The position numbers and the translations under genes are program-made. A DNA stretch of 64,000 bases from Lentibacillus sediminis (GTDB lineage: Bacteria; Bacillota; Bacilli; Bacillales; Amphibacillaceae), in NCBI RefSeq assembly GCF_002763455.1, contig NZ_NIXK01000006.1, forward strand, positions 1 to 64,000, read 5' to 3'. Every line of letters begins with the position of its first letter. Position 1 is the stretch's first letter. Below are positions 37,600 to 47,653 of this stretch, in pieces. The notes below the pieces were generated by a model that did no database searches, was not told where the DNA came from, and saw nothing but the letters and a program-made list of their open reading frames with translations.

Positions 37600-37935
37600 T
37601 TACTGCTGTTCTTTTTTGTTTTGAACAGGCTCCTCTTGCTGTTTCGTTTCGGAAAGCTGTTTTTCCAGCCCGTTCTTTTTCAGTACCTCACGCATTTTTT
37701 TATTCTCTTCCCGCAGTGTTTTCATTTGCCGCTGGTTCTGGTACAGCTTGACCATCCCGGTGGCTGCTGTAATAATTCCGCCCATCAGAACGGAAAACAG
37801 AATAACCAGGATCAGCGGGGATTCCCCGGTCCAGAAAAGGTAATTCACCTCAACCGGCTCGACATTGGTCACGGCAAACACCGCTACGATAATCACAATA
37901 ATAATGGCTAGAATCGCATAGGTTTGACCTCTCAT
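37600..37935 (-). CDS. LapA-domain membrane protein (YrvD-like)
   Basis: This 111-residue protein of the LapA (DUF1049) family has two transmembrane helices (about residues 5-25 and 38-60) separated by the conserved NVEPVEVNYLFW loop, then a charged coiled-coil tail (LREENKKMREVLKKNGLEKQLSE). In E. coli LapA acts with LapB in lipopolysaccharide control; in Gram-positive bacteria the role is unknown. AAGGAGG precedes the ATG at 37935; the frame is open 8 codons further. It corresponds to B. subtilis yrvD between recJ and secDF. Confidence 0.85.
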   Translation of the reverse strand: MRGQTYAILAIIIVIIVAVFAVTNVEPVEVNYLFWTGESPLILVILFSVLMGGIITAATGMVKLYQNQRQMKTLREENKKMREVLKKNGLEKQLSETKQQEEPVQNKKEQQ

Positions 37936-38004
37936 GCTGTGCCTCCTTCTTCCTATCACTGTCTTACATTTAAATTACCCCATCACAATCTATTTTAAGC
38001 ATAT

Positions 38005-38041
38005 AAAACCCCCTGTCCTATTACACGACAGAGGGTTTTAT
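38005..38041 (-). terminator. Terminator of secDF
   Basis: AAAACCCnCTGTC/GACAGnGGGTTTT forms a stem of about 12 bp with one mismatch and a 9-nt loop. It is bordered by T residues on the minus strand, 20 bp after the stop codon. Confidence 0.8.
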
Positions 38042-38061
38042 CTGGCAAAACATTTGAATTA

Positions 38062-40320
38062 CTAAACTTGCGGACCTTCCACACGCTTTTTCTTTGTAAA
38101 GTCCACCGGTTTTTTCTTGATCATCTTACCACGCCACACCAGCCAAAGCTGGGCTGCAATAAATAGCGATGAATAGGACCCCGCCAGCAGTCCAACGAAT
38201 AGGGCAATGGCAAATCCGGTAATTGGCTGGGCTCCAAGAATAAGAAACGCAAGGACCGCAGTCAGTGTGGTAATTGTAGTATTCATGCTCCTGGTAAACG
38301 ACTGCAAGAGACTTCGGTTGACGACATTTGCCAACTCTTTAAACGAAGTCACCTTTTTCTTGAACCGGAGATTTTCCCGAATCCGATCAAAAATGACGAT
38401 CGTGTCATTGATCGAATAACCAATGATGGTGAGAATCGCCGCGATAATCGTCACATCAAATTCAATCTGTGTGATGCTGAATACCGCCAGGGTGAAAAAC
38501 ACGTTATGCAACAGCGCAATAATCGCAGTGATTGCAAAGTAAAATTCGAAGCGCAGTGCTACATAGAGGATCATCCCGGCAGCAGCAATCGAAACAGCAT
38601 AGACCGCATTCTTCACCAGTTCCTCTCCAACAATTGAGGAAACGGTACTGACACTTGGCTGTGTGCCATACTGTTCACCAAAGTAGCTCTGGACTTCAGC
38701 CACCCGCTCATCGGACAGCACGGTATCAAATCGCGCAACAGCCATCTCATTATTATCACCGGAAAGGACGATCGACTGCGGGGAAAGCCCCAGTTCATCA
38801 AACCCTGCTTCTACCTCTTCTGTATCAATCGTGGATTCCCCGACAACCTGCACACGGGAGCCGCTGGTAAAATCAACCCCCGGATTAATCTGGAATAACA
38901 GGAAAGAAACGGTGCCGAGAACGACCATTACCAGGGAGCCGATGAAATATTTCCGCCGGTGATCCACTGGGCGCAATTCCCGGTTAAACATCAGCACAGG
39001 CCGCTCTTCGCGGCTATCCTTAATATCTTTGATTTGATCCTGTTTTACACCAAACCAGCCTTTGCGCTTGTTCAAGGCTTTGCTTTTCACCCATAATCCG
39101 AGCAGCAATCTGGTGCCATATACAGCTGTAATGAAGCTGACAACAATGCTGATAATCAGCATGGTGGCAAACCCTTTGACCGCACTCGTGCCGAAAATAA
39201 ACAGAATTGCCGCTGCCAGGAGTGTCGTAATGTTGGCGTCCAAAATCGTAGACAGCGAGTTTTTTGTGCCATTTTTAAAGGAAGCAACCACTGACTTTCC
39301 TTCGCGCAATTCTTCTTTGATCCGTTCAAAGGTGATGATATTGGCATCCACCGCCATCCCCACACCTAAAATCAATGCAGCAATTCCCGGCAGTGTCAGC
39401 ACCCCGTTTAGGAGTTCGAACACGAGCAGCACCAAAAAGATGTAAAGACTAAGGTTGATTGCTGCGATAATTCCAGGAAAGCGATAAACAACCATCATAA
39501 ACAGGAAAATGACGCCAATACCGACAAACCCGGCAAAAACGGTCTTATCCAGTGCCTGTTCCCCAAACTGGGCACCTACAGATGTGGAATAGATTTCATT
39601 CAGATTGACCTGAAGTGACCCGGAATTAATGATATCTGCCAGCTGCTGGGCAGATTCCACCGTGAAGTTGCCGGTGATTTGTACACTGGACGTATTCAGC
39701 CGTTCATCAACTGCCGGAGCTGAGACAAATTTCGGATCTTCTTTCGTCACTTCCTCCTCGTACGAATCCCCTTCTTCATAGTCCATCCAAATAACAAGCC
39801 GGTTATTTGGCGGAGTCATTTCACTTATCTGCTCGGTTACATCACCAAATTTCTCCGGATCTTCCAGCCCCAGCGTAACAAGCGGCTGATTGGTATTCGG
39901 ATCAAAATCCTGGCGGGCACTTCCATCCACGATATCCGTGCCATCGAGCAGTTTATTGTCGTTCACATCACGAAAAGTAAGCTGTGCAGAGGTGGACAAG
40001 AGTTCCCGCGCCTCTTCCTGATTATCAACCCCGGCCAGCTGCACGCGGATTCTGTTTTCTCCCTCAATATTGATCGTAGCTTCACTGATTCCAAGCCCGT
40101 TGACACGGTTATTCAGTGTGTCTACCGTCCCTTCCAGCAGACTGCGGGTAATTTCCGTTCCCTCTTCTACAGGCTCTACTTCATAAAGGACCTCAAACCC
40201 GCCCTGCAGATCCAAACCCAAATTGATATCTTTTGCTATTCCTGTGACTGTTGTTCCAATCGTCCCGAAAATCGCTAACACGATCAGGAAAAAGGCAACA
40301 ATCCTGCCTCTTTTTTTCAT
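38062..40320 (-). CDS. secDF: Protein translocase subunit SecDF (fused)
   Basis: SecDF assists the Sec translocon using the proton motive force. The two proteins are fused in one 752-residue chain, as in B. subtilis (737 residues). The N-terminal SecD half has the first helix, the LGLDLQGGFEVLYEV signature and a P1 periplasmic domain, then five helices with GVGMAVDANIITFERIKEEL. The SecF half starts near residue 455 (NPGVDFTSGSR) and ends with the paired motif IGYSINDTIVIFDRIREN. Twelve membrane segments are expected. comN lies upstream, as in B. subtilis. Confidence 0.96.
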   Translation of the reverse strand: MKKRGRIVAFFLIVLAIFGTIGTTVTGIAKDINLGLDLQGGFEVLYEVEPVEEGTEITRSLLEGTVDTLNNRVNGLGISEATINIEGENRIRVQLAGVDNQEEARELLSTSAQLTFRDVNDNKLLDGTDIVDGSARQDFDPNTNQPLVTLGLEDPEKFGDVTEQISEMTPPNNRLVIWMDYEEGDSYEEEVTKEDPKFVSAPAVDERLNTSSVQITGNFTVESAQQLADIINSGSLQVNLNEIYSTSVGAQFGEQALDKTVFAGFVGIGVIFLFMMVVYRFPGIIAAINLSLYIFLVLLVFELLNGVLTLPGIAALILGVGMAVDANIITFERIKEELREGKSVVASFKNGTKNSLSTILDANITTLLAAAILFIFGTSAVKGFATMLIISIVVSFITAVYGTRLLLGLWVKSKALNKRKGWFGVKQDQIKDIKDSREERPVLMFNRELRPVDHRRKYFIGSLVMVVLGTVSFLLFQINPGVDFTSGSRVQVVGESTIDTEEVEAGFDELGLSPQSIVLSGDNNEMAVARFDTVLSDERVAEVQSYFGEQYGTQPSVSTVSSIVGEELVKNAVYAVSIAAAGMILYVALRFEFYFAITAIIALLHNVFFTLAVFSITQIEFDVTIIAAILTIIGYSINDTIVIFDRIRENLRFKKKVTSFKELANVVNRSLLQSFTRSMNTTITTLTAVLAFLILGAQPITGFAIALFVGLLAGSYSSLFIAAQLWLVWRGKMIKKKPVDFTKKKRVEGPQV

Positions 40321-40385
40321 TTAACCTTTTCCTCCCTTTACAAACACGGGTCCTGAAGTTTCACTTATGTATCCTATCATTCCGC

Positions 40386-40679
40386 TCATTTCGTATGTTC
40401 GCCGGTTAATGCGGCAATAGAAGCCATTAAATCATCATTCTGATAAGCATTGACAGTAAGGTAACTCAAATACACCCCGGAGCTGAGATGGAAGATATCC
40501 CGCGCCATTTCGTGTATGCGCTTGGGCGGATCTCCTTTCCACACCTTTTGCACCAGGCAATTCCAAATATCCTCCCTGGTTGCTTTGTCATACCCCATCA
40601 GCCGCATATCACTGACTTTGCTGTCCAGTGCTGGTTGGAGCATAGCCTTCCATTCGCTTGCCTTTTGTATAATCGCCAT
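40386..40679 (-). CDS. comN: Post-transcriptional regulator ComN
   Basis: This 97-residue protein matches ComN (YrzD), which in B. subtilis promotes accumulation of the late competence comE mRNA and is recruited to poles and division sites through DivIVA. The conserved body reads MGYDKATREDIWNCLVQKVWKGDPPKRIHEMARDI. It sits between secDF and spoVB exactly as in B. subtilis. Whether a comE target exists cannot be judged from this window. Confidence 0.88.
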   Translation of the reverse strand: MAIIQKASEWKAMLQPALDSKVSDMRLMGYDKATREDIWNCLVQKVWKGDPPKRIHEMARDIFHLSSGVYLSYLTVNAYQNDDLMASIAALTGEHTK

Positions 40680-40729
40680 CGTTCTCCCCCTCTTTGTCCC
40701 CTTCGTCTTTTCGATATCTCTTTTAACTT

Positions 40730-40760
40730 GTCATGCTTGGCCTATTTATAAGCATACGTA
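40730..40760 (+). promoter_or_regulatory. Candidate sigma-E promoter of spoVB
   Basis: GTCATGCT (40730-40737) and CATACGTA (40753-40760) are 15 bp apart and resemble the sigma-E pattern kmATATT-N14/15-CATACAHT. B. subtilis spoVB is sigma-E-dependent. Confidence 0.55.
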
Positions 40761-40805
40761 TATTGTATATGAAATTTTATTATTTGAGAAGGCAGGTTGC
40801 TGGCA

Positions 40806-42356
40806 ATGAGCAAACAAACTTTTTTACAGGGGACGTTAATACTGATCCTCGCCGGGATGATTACACGGTTTTTGGGATTTATCAATCGGCTGGTTGTCGC
40901 CAGGCTGATGGGTGAGGAAGGCGTGGGGCTCTACATGATGGCCCTGCCGACACTATTTCTGATCATCACGATTACCCAGCTTGGGCTTCCGGTTGCCATA
41001 TCCAAACGTGTTGCCGAAGCAGAAGCAGTCAACGATCAGGTCAAGATTAAAAAAATTCTTGTGATCTCCCTTCTGCTAACAGGTACCTCCAGTGTTATTT
41101 TCACCAGCGGCATGGTACTTGCAGCACCGTTTATCGCCACCACCCTTTTAACGGATGAACGAACCCTAATGCCCTTGATTGCCATCAGCCCGATTGTTCC
41201 GATTGTGGCGATCTCCTCCGTGTTAAAGGGTTATTTTCAAGGGAAACAGAATATGAAACCGCAGAGCTATGCACAGGTAATTGAGCAAATTGTCCGGATC
41301 ACCTGTGTCGCCCTGTTTGTTAAACTCCTGATGCCGTTTGGTGTGGAATACGCTGCTGCAGGTGCGATGTTCAGTGTAATTCTAGGTGAGGCGGCTTCTT
41401 TATTATACATGCTGCATATGTTCAAACGAAAAAAAACGATGAAAGTGCGCCGGCGGTTCTTTTCTTATGTCAAATCAAGCAAAGAGACGATGAAAGAACT
41501 TTTTTCGATTTCCTTGCCGAGTACAGGCAGCCGTATGATTGGCTCCGTTTCCAATTTTCTCGAACCGATCATGGTGGCACAGAGCCTGGCAATTGCCGGT
41601 GTCTCCAGTACAATGGTCACCAGACAGTACGGGGAGCTGACAGGCTATGTGCTCCCATTATTGTTCCTGCCAACATTCATTACCCATTCGCTGTCGATCG
41701 CTCTTGTTCCTTCGATATCCGAGGCTGCTGCCCATACGAATAAAAAAATGATTCATTATCGGATTCACCAGTCGATCCGGATTTCATTCGGATCCGGTGC
41801 GCTTGCCACCATTGTTCTGTCACTGTTTGCGGTGCCGATTTTAACCTATATGTACGGGACAGACGGTGCCAGCTCATTTTTAACATTAATGGCTCCCTTT
41901 TACATTTTACTGTATATCCAATCCCCATTACAAGCTGCTCTGCAGGCGCTCGATTTGGCAAAACCGGCGATGTACAACAGTTTAATCGGTGCAGCTTGTA
42001 AATTTATCGTGCTGTTTTTTCTCGCGTCCAATCCCAACTTTGGCATTACGGGGGTAGCCATTGCTATGTCAGTCGGAGTTGTGCTGATTACCCTGCTTCA
42101 TCTTGCCACACTGAATAAGGCAATTGGCTTTTCGATACCGATTGCTGATATAGCGAAAATGACGGTACTGCTTTTGCTGACATGGGGAGCAGGAAAGCTG
42201 CTGAAAGATATCTATGATGCCATGGATCCTCACCTGCTCGTTTTTCTTTTGGTGCTGCTCCTGCTAAGCTGCATTTACATCATTTTCTTGTTTTTGCTGA
42301 AATTTATTACGAAAGAGGAGCTCAAGCAGCTGCCGTTTTTTCAGAAATGGGTGTAA
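40806..42356 (+). CDS. spoVB: Stage V sporulation protein B (MOP flippase family)
   Basis: SpoVB is a MATE-like/MVF-type polytopic protein required for spore cortex synthesis and is a candidate lipid II flippase of the mother cell. The 516-residue protein begins MSKQTFLQGTLILI and has the family motifs GFINRLVVARLMGEEGVGLYMM, ISSVLKGYFQGKQNM, and SLPSTGSRMIGSVSNFLEPI, with about 14 helices. An in-frame TTG three codons upstream is the alternative start. It is divergent from comN, and a sigma-E-like promoter lies upstream. Confidence 0.94.
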   Translation: MSKQTFLQGTLILILAGMITRFLGFINRLVVARLMGEEGVGLYMMALPTLFLIITITQLGLPVAISKRVAEAEAVNDQVKIKKILVISLLLTGTSSVIFTSGMVLAAPFIATTLLTDERTLMPLIAISPIVPIVAISSVLKGYFQGKQNMKPQSYAQVIEQIVRITCVALFVKLLMPFGVEYAAAGAMFSVILGEAASLLYMLHMFKRKKTMKVRRRFFSYVKSSKETMKELFSISLPSTGSRMIGSVSNFLEPIMVAQSLAIAGVSSTMVTRQYGELTGYVLPLLFLPTFITHSLSIALVPSISEAAAHTNKKMIHYRIHQSIRISFGSGALATIVLSLFAVPILTYMYGTDGASSFLTLMAPFYILLYIQSPLQAALQALDLAKPAMYNSLIGAACKFIVLFFLASNPNFGITGVAIAMSVGVVLITLLHLATLNKAIGFSIPIADIAKMTVLLLLTWGAGKLLKDIYDAMDPHLLVFLLVLLLLSCIYIIFLFLLKFITKEELKQLPFFQKWV

Positions 42357-42377
42357 GAAAACTTGGTTTATCATCAA

Positions 42378-42420
42378 AAACGAAGCGCCGCTCATCCCGG
42401 GAGGATAAGCGGCGCTTTAC
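42378..42420. terminator. Bidirectional terminator between spoVB and the NhaD-type gene
   Basis: GAAGCGCCGCT and AGCGGCGCTTT form a 10-bp GC stem around a 14-nt loop, between two convergent genes. Confidence 0.8.
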
Positions 42421-43715
42421 AATTGGCCCTGATAAGGCAGCAGGTAGCGGATATAAATATAAATTGTGCAGACCAACAGTGACAATAAAACCATCGGGAT
42501 TCCGTAGAGCATAAAACGCAGGAAGGGAATCCTCTCGCCCTCGCCTTCTGCCAGCCCGGCAACGACCAGATTGGATGAAGCGCCCACCAGAGTCGCATTC
42601 CCCCCAAGACAGGCACCGAGCGCCAATGACCACCAAATTGGATCCAAATTATACATGCCATAGGTTTCGAATTCCTGGACAACGGGGATCATCGCCGCCA
42701 CAAACGGGATATTATCCACCACCCCGGAAAATGTTCCAGATACCCAAAGGATCAGCAGGGCTGTGCTCGCATAATCCCCCTCTGTTGCCACTACAATCGC
42801 CCGGGCCAACTCATCAATGATTCCCACTTCTTCCAAACCGCCCACCAACGCAAACAACCCGATAAAAAAGAATAATGTCACCCATTCCACTTTTGCAAAA
42901 ACATGTTCAGCAGCCAGCTCCTTATCTGTGAGGAAAAGCAGCAGAAAGGCGCCGGCCAAGGCAATAACAGTCAGTTCCACATGTAAAAATGAAGACAGCG
43001 TAAACCCGGTGATCGTTAGGCTCAAGACAGCAATGGACTGATACAGCATCGGTGTTTTTACGAGCTGGTCCTGCGCCCGCATTGCCATCAGCTGTTCCAC
43101 ATCACTCGACTCCCGCCTAAGCGAATTTTGGAATAGAAGGTAAATGCCAGCCAGCATGACAGCAAAGATAATTACAACAACCGGTCCCAAATGAACCAAA
43201 AACGAAAGGAAGGTCAGATGCTCCACCGCCTGGCCAATCATGATGTTCGGCGGATCGCCAATTAACGTTGCCGTGCCGCCGATATTGGAAGCAAAAATAA
43301 TTGCAAGCAGGTAAGGAAGGGATGACAGTTCCAGCATTTTGGTGATCTTTAGGATAATCGGTACAAAAATCAGCACCATGGTGACATTGTTTAAGACAGC
43401 CGAGCCTGCAGCAGTGAGAATGCTGATACCGAATAACAGCGGAATCGGTGAGCCGCGGACCTTTTGGGCAAAGCGGATCGCTATGTAACTGAACAGACCT
43501 GTCTTTTCGGTAATTGAGATGAGCACCATCATGGAAAACAAGAGGGCAATCGTATTCCAATCGATGTAATTGGTAAACATTTCATCGGCACTGTAAATGC
43601 CCACGGCCATGAGAAGTACCCCGCCAGATGCTGCCACCACTGCCCGGTTCAGCTTGTCCATCATAATGAAAAAATAACTGATGAGAAAAATGAGCGATGC
43701 CAGTATAATTTCCAT
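42417..43715 (-). CDS. ArsB/NhaD family ion transporter
   Basis: This 432-residue integral membrane protein of the ion transporter (IT) superfamily has about 11 helices. The two inverted-repeat signatures are visible as IGGTATLIGDPPNIMIG near residue 150 and GGNATLVGASSNLVVAG near residue 385. NhaD members exchange Na+ for H+; ArsB members export arsenite. There is no arsR or arsC beside it, and the Mrp operon in the same window makes sodium export the likelier role, but the sequence alone does not decide. This gene is not part of the B. subtilis order here and may be an insertion. Confidence 0.82.
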   Translation of the reverse strand: MEIILASLIFLISYFFIMMDKLNRAVVAASGGVLLMAVGIYSADEMFTNYIDWNTIALLFSMMVLISITEKTGLFSYIAIRFAQKVRGSPIPLLFGISILTAAGSAVLNNVTMVLIFVPIILKITKMLELSSLPYLLAIIFASNIGGTATLIGDPPNIMIGQAVEHLTFLSFLVHLGPVVVIIFAVMLAGIYLLFQNSLRRESSDVEQLMAMRAQDQLVKTPMLYQSIAVLSLTITGFTLSSFLHVELTVIALAGAFLLLFLTDKELAAEHVFAKVEWVTLFFFIGLFALVGGLEEVGIIDELARAIVVATEGDYASTALLILWVSGTFSGVVDNIPFVAAMIPVVQEFETYGMYNLDPIWWSLALGACLGGNATLVGASSNLVVAGLAEGEGERIPFLRFMLYGIPMVLLSLLVCTIYIYIRYLLPYQGQL

Positions 43716-43828
43716 TGCTTTCCCTCCACCCTATTACCACTATATGCAGGGACAGGCAAAATATTTTCCGTCTATTTTTTCTATTGGTGAATAGAATGAA
43801 CTAAATGGACAAACGGGGGGAGATATTA

Positions 43829-44209
43829 ATGCAAAACAGACAATTTACTGCACTGTTATATGGATGGATTGCGGTGCTTGGCTTAATTTTTATTGCCAGT
43901 GTGATTCTTGCTTTATTGCTGCGTTTTACTAGTTTCAATGACCCAACCCTGACTTGGGTCACGCTCATCGTTGGTTTGATTTCATTGTTCCTTGGAGGAC
44001 TGATATCCGGGGTGAAAGGAAAAGCAAGGGGCTGGCTGCTCGGTGGGCTTACAGGACTTGGATTTACCCTGCTGACGTTTCTCGTTCAGTATCTCGGCTA
44101 CCAGCAAGGCTTCTCGCTCAGCCAAAGCCTGCACCATGTCGGATTTGTTCTCGCCGCACTATTAGGAGGAATGGTCGGTGTCAGCGTCTCCAGCGATGCG
44201 CAGGAATAG
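43829..44209 (+). CDS. TIGR04086 family membrane protein (YrzE-like)
   Basis: This 126-residue protein with four hydrophobic helices and a glycine-rich loop (LFLGGLISGVKGKARGWLLGGLTGLGFTLLTF) is typical of the TIGR04086 family (B. subtilis YrzE). Function is unknown. GGGGGGAG lies 6 bp before the ATG at 43829; the frame is open 8 codons further but lacks an SD there. In B. subtilis yrzE also lies between spoVB and yajC. Confidence 0.8.
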   Translation: MQNRQFTALLYGWIAVLGLIFIASVILALLLRFTSFNDPTLTWVTLIVGLISLFLGGLISGVKGKARGWLLGGLTGLGFTLLTFLVQYLGYQQGFSLSQSLHHVGFVLAALLGGMVGVSVSSDAQE

Positions 44210-44226
44210 AAAAGTGCATGCCGAAG

Positions 44227-44260
44227 AGGGCAGTCCTGATGGGATTGCCCTTTTTTCTCT
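44227..44260 (+). terminator. Terminator of the yrzE-like gene
   Basis: GGGCA-GTCC-TGAT-GGGAT-TGCCC forms a stem-loop followed by TTTTTTCT, 18 bp after the stop codon. Confidence 0.8.
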
Positions 44261-44284
44261 TATTGGAAGTTTTCTTCGTAGTTG

Positions 44285-44405
44285 CTGGGAACTGCGACAT
44301 AGGCTGCCGCTGCGGAAAGCGAAGGGTATTTCCGCAGCGGCAATGACACCCATCATTTTTGATTTTACTTCGCAGTTTGTAGATTTTGTGACAGAACAAA
44401 TCAAC
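44285..44405. repeat. Repeat family 2, copy R6 (collapsed module A)
   Basis: GCCGCTGCGGAAA (44306-44318) and TTTCCGCAGCGGC (44329-44341) form a perfect 13-bp stem around GCGAAGGGTA, all of it sequence from the right end of module A. Border-like sequences ACTGCGACATA (44290-44300) and CGCAGTTTGTAGATTTTGTGACA (44371-44393) flank it in inverted orientation. It looks like a remnant after internal deletion. Confidence 0.7.
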
Positions 44406-44414
44406 CTCAAAAAA

Positions 44415-44456
44415 CCAAAAAAAATAAGCAGCAGTTCAGCCTGCCGCTCATTTTTG
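44415..44456 (-). terminator. Terminator of yajC
   Basis: On the minus strand AATGAGCGGCAG pairs with CTGCTGCTTATT around GCTGAA, and eight T residues follow, directly after the yajC stop codon. Confidence 0.75.
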
Positions 44457-44711
44457 CTATTGCTTTACTTCACGAATCGCAGAACGATCGTATGTAAGTT
44501 TAGTGTTTTCCGACTGAATGATGACCGTGTCTTCATCAATCGCATGAACAATACCATGTAATCCGCCAATTGTAACAATCGTATCCCCTTTTTGCAGATC
44601 ATTCTGCATCTGCCTTACCTGCTTCTGCCGCTTTTGCTGCGGACGGATCAGCAGGAAGTAAAAAATCACAAACATTAAAATAATCGGTGATAAGGAAATA
44701 AGCATTTCCAT
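44457..44711 (-). CDS. yajC: Preprotein translocase subunit YajC
   Basis: This 84-residue single-span membrane protein associates with SecDF. One helix at about residues 4-22, FYFLLIRPQQKRQKQVRQMQNDLQKGDTIVTIGGLHG, is the family signature. It follows tgt by 33 bp, in the usual queA-tgt-yajC order. secDF lies 4 kb away rather than adjacent. Confidence 0.93.
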   Translation of the reverse strand: MEMLISLSPIILMFVIFYFLLIRPQQKRQKQVRQMQNDLQKGDTIVTIGGLHGIVHAIDEDTVIIQSENTKLTYDRSAIREVKQ

Positions 44712-44744
44712 GTGGATGTTCCCTCCTTTCCGGATAAGAGCCTG

Positions 44745-45944
<1,200 letters not shown>

Positions 45945-46004
45945 TTATTTATTTTCGTAGTTGATGGATACGGCGATGTAATCCACCGCCCACAGTTGCG
46001 AAAA

Positions 46005-46395
46005 CACCTGCGACAGAGTGCTCGTTGATTTCCGCTGCGGACATCCGCTTTCCGCGGGCACGGCTTCAGCCTCCTCGGAAGAAGTGCACTTCCTGCGGGG
46101 TCTTCAGACTCGTGCTTTTCCCGCAGGAGTCGGATGCCCTCCGCTCCACTCAACCATCAAAAGTGTATTGTTGTTCTTTTAAAATTTAGCAAGCAGTAAA
46201 GACGCAAACCACATCAGTCAGCGGAGGAAATACCCGAAGACTCCTGCGGGATGGTAAGCCTAGGTGAGACCCCTAAAGACGAGGCAGCACGAGGAGGCTC
46301 ACCAGCGCCCGCGGAAAGCGAAGGGTATTTCCGCAGCGGCGGATCATGAACCCCATTAACTTATGTCGCAGTCTATCGATATTGTAAAAAAACAA
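46005..46395 (+). repeat. Repeat family 2, copy R4 (modules B and A), between queA and tgt
   Basis: Module B covers about 46016-46156, with arms ACATCCG (46041-46047) and CGGATGCC (46131-46138), inner CCGCGGGCACG and CGTGCTTTTCCCGCAGG. A 60-bp AT-rich spacer follows, then module A (about 46218-46345) with arms GGAAATACCC (46226-46235) and GGGTATTTCC (46323-46332) and inner GGTGAG/CTCACC. A border, CTTATGTCGCAGTCTATCGATATTGT, lies at 46361-46386. The whole gap 45885-46415 holds nothing else recognisable. Confidence 0.87.
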
Positions 46396-46415
46396 CATTC
46401 TTTTAGAGAACAGCC

Positions 46416-47444
46416 TTATAAAATAAACATCGCATCACCAAAACTGAAAAACCGGTAGCGCTCATTAACTGCTTCCCGGTAGGCATGGAGGACCTTCTCC
46501 CGTCCGGCAAATGCACTGATAAGCATGACCAATGTCGATTTTGGCAAATGGAAATTGGTGATCAGCCCGTCCACTGCCCGGAATTCATATGGCGGGTATA
46601 TAAAAATATCCGTCCATCCGCTGGCGGCGGCAAACGCCCCGTCAAGATCACGCGCGATTGTCTCCAGGGTGCGGGTGGAAGTCGTGCCGACAGAAATAAT
46701 TCTGCCGCCATTTTGTCTAGCCTTCGTCAGTGTTTCTGCCGCTTCCTCTGACATCTGGTAAAATTCGGCATGCATCTCGTGTTCCTCAATATTTTCTGCA
46801 CTGACCGGACGAAAGGTGCCAAGCCCGACATGGAGCGTAATAAAAACGATCTCCACACCGATTTGCTTAATTTCCTCCAGCAGCTCTTCCGTAAAATGCA
46901 GACCGGCTGTCGGAGCCGCCGCAGAACCTTCTTCCCTGGCATATACGGTTTGGTAGCGGTCCTTTTCCGGAAGTTTTTCCTTAATGTACGGTGGCAGCGG
47001 CATTTCCCCGAGCGCATCGAGCACTTCATAAAAAATGCCTTCATAGGAAAATTCCAATATCCGGCCGCCATGATCTTTATAACCCGTGCACACAGCTGTC
47101 AATTTTCCTTCACCAAAACTGATTTCCGTGCCGATTTTTATTTTCTTCGCCGGTTTTGTCAAAACTTCCCAGCTGTCGCCTTCCCGCTGGTGCAAAAGCA
47201 GCACTTCCACATTCGCTCCAGTATCCTGCTTTACCCCATACAACCGGGCAGGCAGCACCTTCGTGTCATTAAGCACCAGACAGTCGCCTTTTTGCAGGTA
47301 GCCGGTGATATCGGTGAACTGCCGGTGGGCGACCTCACCTATTTCTTTATCAAGAACCAGCAGTCGGGAGGAGCTTCTGTCTTTCAGCGGAGTTTGTGCA
47401 ATGAGCTCTTCCGGCAGGTCAAAATCATATTCGTTGATATTCAT
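46416..47444 (-). CDS. queA: S-adenosylmethionine:tRNA ribosyltransferase-isomerase
   Basis: QueA transfers the ribosyl moiety of SAM to preQ1-tRNA, forming epoxyqueuosine. The 342-residue protein begins [29 protein letters not shown] and contains [34 protein letters not shown] and the C-terminal [17 protein letters not shown]. It lies downstream of ruvB and the DUF2905 gene, as in B. subtilis. Confidence 0.96.
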   Translation of the reverse strand: MNINEYDFDLPEELIAQTPLKDRSSSRLLVLDKEIGEVAHRQFTDITGYLQKGDCLVLNDTKVLPARLYGVKQDTGANVEVLLLHQREGDSWEVLTKPAKKIKIGTEISFGEGKLTAVCTGYKDHGGRILEFSYEGIFYEVLDALGEMPLPPYIKEKLPEKDRYQTVYAREEGSAAAPTAGLHFTEELLEEIKQIGVEIVFITLHVGLGTFRPVSAENIEEHEMHAEFYQMSEEAAETLTKARQNGGRIISVGTTSTRTLETIARDLDGAFAAASGWTDIFIYPPYEFRAVDGLITNFHLPKSTLVMLISAFAGREKVLHAYREAVNERYRFFSFGDAMFIL

Positions 47445-47459
47445 GGTGCATCTCCTTCG

Positions 47460-47651
47460 TCACCGGAAGCGTCCGATGATATAAAAAATAAGTGTGAGAA
47501 TAATACTTACAACAATCGAGGTCATAATCGGAAAATGAAAGGAAAAATTCCCTTTTTTAAAGCTGATATCTCCCGGCAGTCTTCCAATAAAAGTCCAGAT
47601 CAGGCCAATGACAATAAAGATGACGCCAAGCAGAAGGAACAGTTTTCCCAT
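47460..47651 (-). CDS. DUF2905 family membrane protein
   Basis: This small membrane protein has two helices and the DUF2905 core GRLPGDISFKKGNFSFHFPIMTSIVVSIILT. Two ATGs compete: 47657 (overlapping the ruvB stop as ATGA) and 47651, which has AGGGA at proper distance and is chosen here (63 residues). Function is unknown. It is placed between ruvB and queA. Confidence 0.82.
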   Translation of the reverse strand: MGKLFLLLGVIFIVIGLIWTFIGRLPGDISFKKGNFSFHFPIMTSIVVSIILTLIFYIIGRFR

Positions 47652-47653
47652 GT

